In this document: positions 27,167 through 34,317 of the stretch, in pieces
Layout of the letters: each line of letters begins with the position of its first letter
Numbering within the stretch: the first letter of the stretch is position 1
DNA from: Pseudomonas sp. TH10
GTDB taxonomy: Bacteria > Pseudomonadota > Gammaproteobacteria > Pseudomonadales > Pseudomonadaceae
Reading direction: 5' to 3'
Assembly (NCBI RefSeq): GCF_016651255.1
Contig: NZ_JAEKEG010000026.1
Coordinates: 1 to 34,317 of the forward strand
Length of the DNA stretch: 34,317 nt
Program-made: the position numbers and the translations under genes
Notes under the pieces: model-generated
Told to the model about the DNA's origin: nothing
What the model saw: the letters and a program-made list of their open reading frames with translations, nothing else
The model's database searches: none

Positions 27167-28081
27167 ATGCGCATCGTTCCCCATATCCTGGGCGCAGCCA
27201 TTGCTGCCGCTCTGATCAGCACGCCAGTTTTCGCCGCCGAACTCACCGGCACCCTGAAGAAGATCAAAGAGTCGAACACCATCACTCTGGGTCATCGCGA
27301 CGCCTCTATTCCTTTTTCCTACATCGCTGATGCGTCCGGCAAACCGGTCGGCTACTCCCACGACATCCAGCTGGCCATCGTCGAAGCGATCAAGAAAGAC
27401 CTCGACCTGCCAAACCTGCAGGTCAAATACAACCTGGTAACCTCGCAAACCCGTATCCCGCTGGTGCAGAACGGCACCGTGGACGTCGAGTGCGGTTCCA
27501 CCACCAACAACGTCGAGCGTCAGCAACAAGTTGACTTCTCCGTTGGCATCTTCGAAATCGGTACCCGTCTTCTGTCCAAGAAAGACTCCAAGTACAAGGA
27601 TTTCGATGACCTGAAAGGCAAGAACGTCGTGACCACCGCCGGCACCACGTCCGAGCGCATCCTCAAGGCGATGAATGCCGACAAGCAGATGGGCATGAAC
27701 GTCATTTCCGCCAAAGACCACGGTGAGTCCTTCCAGATGCTGGAATCGGGTCGTGCCGTTGCGTTCATGATGGACGACGCCCTGCTGGCTGGCGAAGCTG
27801 CCAAAGCCAAAAAGGCTGATGACTGGGCCGTGACCGGTACTCCTCAGTCCTATGAAATCTACGGCTGCATGGTGCGCAAAGGCGACGAGCCGTTCAAAAA
27901 GGCTGTCGATGACGCCATCGTGGCGACCTACAAGTCGGGCGCGATCAACAAGATCTACGAAAAATGGTTCATGCAGCCGATTCCGCCAAAAGGCCTGAAC
28001 CTGAACTTCCCGATGAGCGACGAGCTCAAGAAGCTGATCGCCGAGCCGACCGACAAAGCGGCCGACGACAAGAAAGCCTGA
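27167..28081 (+). CDS. aatJ: Glutamate/aspartate periplasmic binding protein
   Basis: Solute-binding protein of the acidic amino-acid ABC importer, 304 residues. A signal peptide (MRIVPHILGAAIAAALISTP, cleaved after VFAA) leads to the SBP_bac_3 fold. ITLGHRDASIPFSY and VPLVQNGTVDVECGSTTNN-type blocks are the GltI signatures. A GAGGAAA ribosome site precedes ATG 27167. Its own leader contains the AauR sites and sigma-54 promoter. A hairpin follows the stop, so it is likely made in excess of the membrane subunits. Confidence 0.95.
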   Translation: MRIVPHILGAAIAAALISTPVFAAELTGTLKKIKESNTITLGHRDASIPFSYIADASGKPVGYSHDIQLAIVEAIKKDLDLPNLQVKYNLVTSQTRIPLVQNGTVDVECGSTTNNVERQQQVDFSVGIFEIGTRLLSKKDSKYKDFDDLKGKNVVTTAGTTSERILKAMNADKQMGMNVISAKDHGESFQMLESGRAVAFMMDDALLAGEAAKAKKADDWAVTGTPQSYEIYGCMVRKGDEPFKKAVDDAIVATYKSGAINKIYEKWFMQPIPPKGLNLNFPMSDELKKLIAEPTDKAADDKKA

Positions 28082-28098
28082 TTTCTGACTAACCTTAT

Positions 28099-28127
28099 CT
28101 CCTGAAGGGGCGCCGCCCTTTCAGGAG
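28099..28127 (+). promoter_or_regulatory. Intra-operon hairpin between aatJ and aatQ
   Basis: CTCCTGAAGGGG and CCCTTTCAGGAG form a stem with one mismatch around a short loop, with no T run. Hairpins after binding-protein genes commonly protect the upstream message or reduce read-through. It lies 18 bases after the aatJ stop. Confidence 0.6.
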
Positions 28128-28273
28128 CTTGTCACTCCCTGCTGGTACTTTTTGGAAACACTCGAAACGGTGGCTGTCGAGCCGATCGCGTGTGCCTGAT
28201 CCTCAAGATCAGGTGGGAATGGATCTTCCCCAGGCGGGCACTTGTACATCGATCGAATCGAGGGGAGACCCTA

Positions 28274-29020
28274 ATGAATTACAACTGGGACTGGGGCGTG
28301 TTCTTCAAGTCCACCGGCGTGGGCAGCGAGATCTATCTCGACTGGTACCTCACCGGTCTGGGCTGGACCATCGCCATCGCCATCGTGGCATGGATCATTG
28401 CCCTGACACTGGGCTCGATCCTGGGTGTCATGCGCACCGTACCGAACCGCTTCGTATCGGGCATCGCGACCTGCTACGTCGAACTTTTCCGTAACGTGCC
28501 ACTGCTGGTGCAGCTGTTCATCTGGTACTTCCTGGTGCCGGACCTGCTGCCGCAGAACCTGCAGGACTGGTACAAGCAGGACCTCAACCCGACCACTTCG
28601 GCCTTCCTAAGCGTCGTGGTGTGCCTTGGCCTGTTCACCGCCGCACGGGTCTGCGAACAAGTGCGTACCGGCATCCAGGCATTGCCCCGTGGCCAGGAGG
28701 CCGCTGCTCGCGCCATGGGCTTCAAGTTGCCGCAGATCTACTGGAACGTGCTACTGCCCCAGGCCTACCGGATCATCATTCCGCCGCTTACCTCGGAATT
28801 TTTGAACGTGTTCAAAAACTCCTCCGTGGCCTCGCTGATCGGTCTGATGGAATTGCTTGCGCAAACCAAACAGACTGCCGAGTTCTCGGCCAACCTGTTC
28901 GAAGCCTTCACCCTGGCGACCCTGATCTACTTCACCCTGAACATGAGCCTGATGCTGCTGATGCGCGTGGTCGAGAAGAAAGTTTCCGTGCCCGGCCTGA
29001 TCTCCGTGGGGGGTAAATAA
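28274..29020 (+). CDS. aatQ: Glutamate/aspartate ABC permease AatQ (GltJ-like)
   Basis: Inner-membrane permease of the HisM/GltJ class, 248 residues with about five helices. The EAA loop reads GQEAAARAMGFKLPQIYWNVLLPQAYRI in pieces at about 140-170 and contacts the ATPase. ELFRNVPLLVQLFIWYF is the family signature. ATG 28274 (MNYNWDWGVFFKS) follows AGGGGAG; an in-frame extension to 28190 is not conserved. One-base overlap (TAATG) with aatM couples translation. Confidence 0.95.
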   Translation: MNYNWDWGVFFKSTGVGSEIYLDWYLTGLGWTIAIAIVAWIIALTLGSILGVMRTVPNRFVSGIATCYVELFRNVPLLVQLFIWYFLVPDLLPQNLQDWYKQDLNPTTSAFLSVVVCLGLFTAARVCEQVRTGIQALPRGQEAAARAMGFKLPQIYWNVLLPQAYRIIIPPLTSEFLNVFKNSSVASLIGLMELLAQTKQTAEFSANLFEAFTLATLIYFTLNMSLMLLMRVVEKKVSVPGLISVGGK

Positions 29021-29691
29021 TGGAATTCGATTTCAGTGGCATCGTCCCGGCCATTCCCGGTTTGTGGAATGGCATGGTGATGACCCTCAAGCTGATGGCC
29101 ATGGGCGTGGTCGGCGGGATTATTCTCGGCACCATTCTCGCGCTGTGTCGTCTGTCGCATAACAAACTGCTGTCCAGACTGGCCGGCGCGTACGTCAACT
29201 ATTTCCGCTCGATCCCGTTGCTGCTGGTGATCACCTGGTTCTATCTGGCAGTACCGTTCGTGCTGCGCTGGATCACCGGCGAAGACACCCCGATTGGTGC
29301 GTTCACCTCGTGCATCGTGGCGTTCATGATGTTCGAAGCAGCGTATTTCTGCGAAATCGTCCGGGCTGGCGTGCAGTCGATTCCCAAGGGCCAGATGGGC
29401 GCAGCCCAAGCGCTGGGCATGAGCTACGGCCAGATGATGCGTCTGATCATCCTGCCGCAGGCGTTCCGCAAGATGACCCCGCTGTTGTTGCAGCAGAGCA
29501 TCATTTTGTTCCAGGACACCTCGCTGGTTTATACCGTGGGCCTGGTCGACTTCCTCAACGCCTCGCGCGCCAGTGGCGACATCATTGGCCGCTCGAATGA
29601 GTTCCTGATCTTCGCAGGTCTCGTGTACTTCACAATCAGCTTTGCCGCCTCGCTGCTGGTCAAGCGTCTGCAAAAAAGGTTTGCCGTATGA
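29020..29691 (+). CDS. aatM: Glutamate/aspartate ABC permease AatM (GltK-like)
   Basis: Second permease of the importer, 223 residues. [17 protein letters not shown] and the EAA loop ([20 protein letters not shown], followed by ILPQAFRKM) identify the GltK side. It pairs with AatQ to form the channel. It starts at the shared TAATG after aatQ and overlaps aatP by the 4-base ATGA. Confidence 0.95.
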   Translation: MEFDFSGIVPAIPGLWNGMVMTLKLMAMGVVGGIILGTILALCRLSHNKLLSRLAGAYVNYFRSIPLLLVITWFYLAVPFVLRWITGEDTPIGAFTSCIVAFMMFEAAYFCEIVRAGVQSIPKGQMGAAQALGMSYGQMMRLIILPQAFRKMTPLLLQQSIILFQDTSLVYTVGLVDFLNASRASGDIIGRSNEFLIFAGLVYFTISFAASLLVKRLQKRFAV

Positions 29692-30422
29692 TCTCTATCA
29701 AGAACATCAACAAGTGGTATGGCGACTTCCAGGTACTGACTGATTGCAGCACCGAGGTCAAAAAAGGCGAAGTGATCGTGGTCTGCGGCCCGTCCGGTTC
29801 GGGCAAATCGACCCTGATCAAATGCGTCAACGCGCTGGAGCCGTTCCAGAAAGGCGACATCGTCGTCGACGGCACCTCGATTGCCGACCCGAAAACCAAC
29901 CTGCCGAAACTGCGTTCGCGCGTCGGCATGGTGTTCCAGCATTTCGAGCTGTTCCCGCACCTGACCATCACCGAAAACCTGACCATCGCGCAGATCAAGG
30001 TGTTGGGCCGCAGCAAGGAAGAGGCGACCAAGAAAGGTCTGCAACTGCTTGAGCGCGTAGGCCTGTCGGCGCATGCCCACAAGCATCCGGGGCAACTGTC
30101 CGGTGGTCAGCAACAGCGTGTGGCGATTGCCCGTGCGCTGGCAATGGACCCGATCGTCATGCTGTTCGACGAACCGACTTCTGCGCTCGACCCCGAGATG
30201 GTCAACGAAGTGCTCGACGTGATGGTGCAACTGGCCCACGAAGGCATGACCATGATGTGCGTGACCCACGAAATGGGCTTTGCGCGCAAAGTGGCCGACC
30301 GGGTGATTTTCATGGACGCCGGCAAGATCATCGAAGACTGCCCGAAAGAGGAATTCTTCGGCGACATCAAAGCCCGCTCCGAACGCGCGCAGCACTTCCT
30401 CGAGAAAATCCTGCAGCACTAA
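29688..30422 (+). CDS. aatP: Glutamate/aspartate ABC transporter ATPase
   Basis: Polar amino-acid ATPase of the GlnQ/GltL class, 244 residues. Walker A is GPSGSGKST (about 35-43), the Q-loop region [12 protein letters not shown], signature LSGGQQQR, Walker [17 protein letters not shown], switch His in CVTHEMGFA. Length and all motifs are normal. Last gene of the aatJQMP operon; a perfect REP pair lies between it and aauS. Confidence 0.96.
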   Translation: MISIKNINKWYGDFQVLTDCSTEVKKGEVIVVCGPSGSGKSTLIKCVNALEPFQKGDIVVDGTSIADPKTNLPKLRSRVGMVFQHFELFPHLTITENLTIAQIKVLGRSKEEATKKGLQLLERVGLSAHAHKHPGQLSGGQQQRVAIARALAMDPIVMLFDEPTSALDPEMVNEVLDVMVQLAHEGMTMMCVTHEMGFARKVADRVIFMDAGKIIEDCPKEEFFGDIKARSERAQHFLEKILQH

Positions 30423-30438
30423 AAGCCGCACGCCCTCT

Positions 30439-30542
30439 CCTGTAGGAGCGAGCTTGCTCGCGATGAACTCAAAGACCTCGCGTACATCCAGAATGAACGC
30501 GCCATCGTTGACGACCATCGCGAGCAAGCTCGCTCCTACAGG
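30439..30542. repeat. REPIN with perfect 27-base arms between aatP and aauS
   Basis: The arms 30439-30465 and 30516-30542 are exact reverse complements with a TGTAGGAGCGAGCTTGCTCG core. The 50-base interior has no gene. This is the best preserved of the TGTAGGAGC-class elements here and may act as a weak transcription stop between the transporter and its regulators. Confidence 0.88.
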
Positions 30543-30593
30543 GGACGATGGCGGTTTCAAGATTTGTGTTGTGGTTGACCCAAGGCATCTGTG

Positions 30594-32496
30594 ATGAAAT
30601 GCGACCCCAATCTCTATCGCGCCGCGCCGCCATCACTTGCCGTGAAGCCCCGTCTGATTCGTCATTTGTTCCTGCCGCCGCTGATTATCATCCTGATGGT
30701 CGGATTGGGTTATGCCGGCTTCTTGATCAGTGAACACTTTGGCATTCGCAGCCTCAGTGAAAACGGCCAGCGCCAGCTTGAACTGAACGCCCGCGCGGTC
30801 GAAAGCGAGATCAGCAAATACACCTACCTGCCCAGCCTGCTGGAACTCGAAACGAGTGTGCCGCAGTTGCTGGCCGACCCGACCCCGGAGCACCGGCAGA
30901 CGGTCAATGAATACCTCGAAGGCCTGAATCGGCGCAGCCGCAGCCGGGCCATCTATGTGATGGACACCACCGGCCGCGTCATGGCCACCAGCAACTGGCG
31001 CGATGTCGACAGTTACCTCGGTGAAGACCTGTCCTTTCGCGCCTATTTCCAGAACGCCGTGCGCGGTCAGCCGGGGCGCTTCTACGGAATTGGCAGCACC
31101 AACGGCGAACCGGGTTATTACCTGGCCCACGGCCTTGAGGAACAGGGCAAGATCATCGGCGTCGCGGTGGTCAAGGTGAGGCTGGAAGCCATGGAAGAAC
31201 GCTGGCAGCGCGCTCGCCTGGAAGCCTTCGTCAGTGATGAAAACGGCATCATCATTCTGTCCAGCGACCCGGCACGGCGGCTCAAGTCGGTCATCCCGTT
31301 GAGCGACGAAACCAAAGAAAAACTCGCCCGCAGCCTGCAGTACTACTGGTTTCCGCTCAACGAACTGCAACCGCTGGCCCGCGAAACGTTGTCCGAAGGC
31401 GTGGAGAAACTGACGTTTCCGGCCAACAGCGAAGTGCAGTCGGACGAAGACGACATCAGCTATCTGGCGCAGACCCGGCCGCTGAGTGATACACCGTGGA
31501 ATTTCACCCTGCTCACGCCCCTGCAGGACTTGCGCCGTGAAGCGATCAACCAGGGGATCCTGGTGGCTGTCGCGTTCGCCCTCGTGGCGTTCCTGCTGAT
31601 AGCCTGGAACGAACGGCGCAAGGTCATCGCTACCCGCCTTGCCGCCCGGGAGGCCCTGCAGGAAGCGAACAATCAACTCGAGCGTCGGATTACCGAACGC
31701 ACCAGTGACCTGCGTGCCAGCAATGAACGACTCAAGGGCCAGATCCGCGAACGGCGCCAGGCTGAAGAGACGTTGCGCAGGGCCCAGGATGAACTGGTAC
31801 AGGCTGGCAAACTGGCGGCGATTGGCCAGATGTCCACCAGCATTGCTCACGAACTGAACCAGCCGCTCGCCGCCCTGCGGACCTTGTCCGGCAATACGGT
31901 GCGCTTTCTGGAGCGCGGTCAGCTCGACGTCGCCAGTACCAACCTCAAGACCATCAACGAGCTGATCGATCGCATGGGCCGGATCACCGCCAGCCTGCGT
32001 TCCTTCGCCCGTCGTGGTGACGACAAGGGCCAGGCGAGCCTCGGCAAGGCGAGTAGAGGCTGCGCTGCAACTGCTCGGTGCCCGTCTGGAAAGTGCGCAC
32101 TTGCAGCTGCACCGCGAATTCGCCGATGTCCAGGTGCAGATCGACCAGACGCGCCTTGAGCAGATTCTGGTCAACCTGATCGGTAATGCCCTGGATGCCA
32201 TGCAGGCCCAACCCCTGCCGCAACTGTGGCTGGAGGGTGAACCCCACGATGGCAAATATCGCCTGCGGGTGCGTGACAATGGCCATGGCATCGACGCCGA
32301 AGCGCGCAAACATCTGTTCGAACCCTTCTTCACCACCAAACCTGGCGAACAGGGCCTGGGCCTCGGCCTGACCCTGTCCGCCAGCCTGGCCGCCGCCACT
32401 GGCGGGCACCTGGGTGTCGAACACCCGGCCAGCGGTGGCACCACCTTCGTCCTCAGTTTACCGTTGGTAAGCCCTACTCCTGCCGAGCCAATATGA
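30594..32496 (+). pseudogene. aauS: DctB-type sensor kinase AauS interrupted by a frameshift
   Basis: Membrane histidine kinase for acidic amino acids. Residues up to about 485 read normally: transmembrane helix (about 22-42), periplasmic double-Cache sensor with AIYVMDTTGRVMATSNW, second helix (about 320-340), coiled coil, and H-box MSTSIAHELNQPLAALR. After FARRGDDKGQASLGKA the frame fails. The frame one base on resumes with VEAALQLLGARLE, N-box LVNLIGNALDAM, DNGHGID, FEPFFTTK and GLGLGLTLS, ending at 32496. One extra base at about 32049-32052 (GGCGAGTAG) explains it; the repaired product has 633 residues. I use ATG 30594; GTG 30591 is adjacent. Overlaps aauR by 4 bases. An assembly error is possible, though this site is not a homopolymer. 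Confidence 0.83.
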
Positions 32497-33821
32497 ACCC
32501 CGACCTTAGTGTGCTGATCGTCGAAGACGACCCCCATGTGCTCCTCGGCTGCCAACAGGCGCTGACCCTTGAAGACATTCCCTGCGTCGGCGTCGGCAGT
32601 GCCGAGGAGGCGCTGGAGAAGGTCGGCGACAACTTTGCCGGCATCGTCATCAGTGACATTCGCCTGCCGGGCATCGATGGCCTGGAACTGCTGACGCGTC
32701 TCAAGCAACGCGATCGCAGCCTGCCGGTGGTGTTGATCACCGGCCACGGCGACATTTCCATGGCCGTAGGCGCGATGCAGAAAGGCGCCTACGACTTCAT
32801 GGAAAAACCGTTCTCACCGGAACGTCTGGTCGATGTCGCACGGCGCGCGCTGGAGCAACGCAGCCTGGCTCGCGAAGTGTCGTCGTTGCGTCGGCAACTG
32901 GCCGAGCGTGATTCCCTTGAAGGACGCATCATCGGCCGTTCGCCGGCGATGCAGAACCTGCGCGAGCTGATCACCAACGTCGCCGACACTTCGGCTAACG
33001 TGTTGATAGAAGGTGAAACCGGCACCGGCAAAGAGCTGGTCGCGCGTTGCCTGCACGATTTCAGCCGGCGCCATGCCAGGCAGTTCGTCGCACTGAACTG
33101 CGGCGGTCTGCCGGAAAACCTTTTCGAAAGTGAAATTTTCGGCCACGAAGCCAACGCCTTTACCGGCGCTGGCAAACGCCGGATCGGCAAGATTGAACAC
33201 GCCGACGGCGGCACGCTGTTCCTCGACGAAGTGGAAAGCATGCCGCTGCCCTTGCAGATCAAACTGCTGCGGGTTCTGCAGGAACGGACCCTGGAGCGCC
33301 TCGGTTCGAACCAGAGCGTGGCAGTGGACTGCCGGGTGATCGCCGCGACCAAATCCGACCTGGACGAATCGAGCAAAGCGGGTGAGTTCCGCAGCGACCT
33401 GTATTACCGACTCAATGTGGTCACACTGGAACTGCCACCGCTGCGAGAACGCCGCGAGGATATCCTGCAACTGTTCGAGCATTTCCTGCAGCAGTCCTCC
33501 CTGCGCTTCGACCGCGCGGTGCCGGACCTGGACAACCAGACCCTGTCGAACCTGATGAGCCATGACTGGCCGGGGAATGTGCGCGAATTGCGCAACGTCG
33601 CCGAGCGCTTCGCCCTCGGCCTGCCGGCCTTCAAGAAATCCGGCGCCAGCGGCGGCAATCAGGGCCTGGCGTTCGCCGAAGCGGTCGAAGCCTTCGAGCG
33701 CAATTTGCTGGTGGATGCGTTGCAGCGCAGCGGCGGCAATCTGACCCAGGCGAGCCAGGAACTTGGAATGGCCAAGACCACGCTCTTCGACAAAGTGAAA
33801 AAATACGGGTTGAGCCACTGA
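32493..33821 (+). CDS. aauR: Sigma-54-dependent response regulator AauR
   Basis: DctD-type activator, 442 residues. The receiver (1-125) has EDDPHV, phosphoacceptor Asp in VISDIRLPGIDGL and the conserved Lys in MEKPFSP. The AAA+ domain (about 145-370) has Walker A GETGTGKE, Walker B GGTLFLDEVES and the arginine-finger region FRSDLYYRLNVV. The sigma-54 contact loop reads NAFTGA in place of the common GAFTGA. The Fis-type HTH at the end is LTQASQELGMAKTTLFDKVKKYG. Its sites and a sigma-54 promoter are seen before aatJ. Coupled to aauS by ATGA; glpM starts in its TGATG. Confidence 0.95.
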   Translation: MNPDLSVLIVEDDPHVLLGCQQALTLEDIPCVGVGSAEEALEKVGDNFAGIVISDIRLPGIDGLELLTRLKQRDRSLPVVLITGHGDISMAVGAMQKGAYDFMEKPFSPERLVDVARRALEQRSLAREVSSLRRQLAERDSLEGRIIGRSPAMQNLRELITNVADTSANVLIEGETGTGKELVARCLHDFSRRHARQFVALNCGGLPENLFESEIFGHEANAFTGAGKRRIGKIEHADGGTLFLDEVESMPLPLQIKLLRVLQERTLERLGSNQSVAVDCRVIAATKSDLDESSKAGEFRSDLYYRLNVVTLELPPLRERREDILQLFEHFLQQSSLRFDRAVPDLDNQTLSNLMSHDWPGNVRELRNVAERFALGLPAFKKSGASGGNQGLAFAEAVEAFERNLLVDALQRSGGNLTQASQELGMAKTTLFDKVKKYGLSH

Positions 33822-34159
33822 TGGATCTGATTCTAAAAGCGAGCCTGGGCGCGGCGGTGGTGCTGATCCTCGCCGCGCTGGCCAGGACCAAAAACTATTA
33901 CATCGCCGGGCTGGTACCCCTGTTCCCGACCTTTGCCCTGATCGCGCATTACATCGTCGGCAAAGGCCGATCGCTGGATGATCTGAAGACCACCATCGTG
34001 TTTGGCATGTGGTCGATCATCCCGTACTTCATCTACCTGGCCACGTTGTACGTGATGGTCGACAAGATGCGGCTGGAAGCCTCACTGGCGGTGGCAGCGG
34101 TGGCCTGGCTGATTGCGGCCACCGTGCTGGTCGGCGTGTGGGTGCGCTTTCAGACCTGA
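33821..34159 (+). CDS. glpM: GlpM-like small membrane protein
   Basis: Inner-membrane protein of 112 residues with four predicted helices (about 5-22, 28-46, 60-80, 87-108). The stretch NYYIAGLVPLFPTFALIAHY is the GlpM-family signature. The family was named for an effect on alginate production in P. aeruginosa; its molecular role is unknown. It starts in the TGATG shared with aauR, so it is co-translated with the regulator here. It has no evident link to glycerol use apart from the name. It ends one base before the convergent FrnE-like gene. Confidence 0.85.
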   Translation: MDLILKASLGAAVVLILAALARTKNYYIAGLVPLFPTFALIAHYIVGKGRSLDDLKTTIVFGMWSIIPYFIYLATLYVMVDKMRLEASLAVAAVAWLIAATVLVGVWVRFQT

Positions 34160-34160
34160 G

Positions 34161-34317
34161 CTACTGATGCACCGTGCCGCCCTTGGCTTCACTCATGATC
34201 TGCCGAATTGCACCCACGAACGTCTCCACAGGTTGTCCGCCGCTGATCGCGTATTGACCGTTGAAGACCACGGTCGGTACCGAACTCACTCCGCGGGACA
34301 ACCAGAGCTGTTCTTCT
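34161..34317 (-). CDS. DsbA/FrnE-family oxidoreductase, C-terminal end only
   Basis: Only the last 51 residues are present, ending at the TAG read at 34163-34161. The segment EEQLWLSRGVSSVPTVVFNG with the cis-Pro loop SVPT, then YAISGGQPVETFVGAIRQIM, is the typical end of FrnE-like DsbA-fold proteins (thioredoxin fold). The CxxC or SxxC active site and the start lie outside the window. Convergent with glpM, with a one-base gap and no visible terminator between them. Confidence 0.85.
   Translation of the reverse strand, partial: EEQLWLSRGVSSVPTVVFNGQYAISGGQPVETFVGAIRQIMSEAKGGTVHQ

Noticed and set aside
30633..32747. A 704-residue open frame on the minus strand
   Set aside because: It is antisense to aauS and the start of aauR, which have clear domains. 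Long antisense frames are expected in GC-rich DNA with strong codon bias; its translation resembles no family.

Overview
The window is a stretch of chromosome from a Pseudomonas of the fluorescens/putida type. The evidence is protein-level identity with Pseudomonas families (MotY, Bfd/BfrB, a PA3496-like small protein, GlpM), GC-rich coding DNA, Pseudomonas-style REP/REPIN repeats, and a gene order (apbC-metG, rnf-nth, argG-motY-pyrC-rnt-tsa-bfd-bfr-grxD, argF, glpFKRD, aat/aau) that I recognise from pseudomonads. I see no tRNA, rRNA, CRISPR array, prophage, integrase or insertion sequence.

Layout. 1-3.3 kb: divergent apbC/mrp (cut by the window edge) and metG, with a REPIN between them. 3.3-7.8 kb: a tightly overlapping rnfA-B-D-G-E operon running into nth, then a 59-residue small protein. 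7.8-9.1 kb: an orphan BvgA-like response regulator on the minus strand, beside about 660 bases of AT-rich DNA with no convincing gene. 9.1-11.4 kb: argG and the flagellar protein gene motY, both on the minus strand. 11.5-15.7 kb: pyrC-rnt, then peroxiredoxin, bfd, bacterioferritin and grxD, an iron/redox group. 15.8-18.3 kb: a molybdopterin oxidoreductase and a small helical hypothetical protein. 18.7-21.4 kb: argF translationally coupled to an orphan ABC ATPase, then a frameshifted ybaK-type gene. 21.7-26.8 kb: the glycerol regulon glpF-glpK-glpR-glpD. 27.2-34.2 kb: acidic amino-acid uptake genes (aatJ-Q-M-P), the sensor/regulator pair aauS-aauR, and glpM. The right edge holds the 3' end of a DsbA/FrnE-like gene.

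How parts work together. Upstream of aatJ lie two inverted repeats matching the published AauR site and a sigma-54 (-24/-12) promoter, so the downstream AauS-AauR pair probably drives the transporter. argG has two direct TGTCGC repeats exactly 21 bases apart, matching the Pseudomonas ArgR operator; argF has one strong and one weak half-site. A Fur-like box precedes bfd. GlpR-type TTCG/CGAA sites lie before glpF and glpD.

Most unusual region. The rnf operon has no rnfC. Its RnfA lacks both conserved membrane cysteines, RnfE keeps only one of two, and RnfB has no N-terminal membrane anchor but carries a long charged C-terminal tail. The flavin-attachment threonines in RnfD and RnfG and all RnfB iron-sulfur cysteines are kept. 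This looks like a reduced, possibly repurposed Rnf-like electron carrier.

Caution. Three genes (rnfD, the ybaK-type gene, aauS) each carry one frameshift with full homology on both sides. Two of the three fall in or next to homopolymer runs, so assembly error is a serious possibility.
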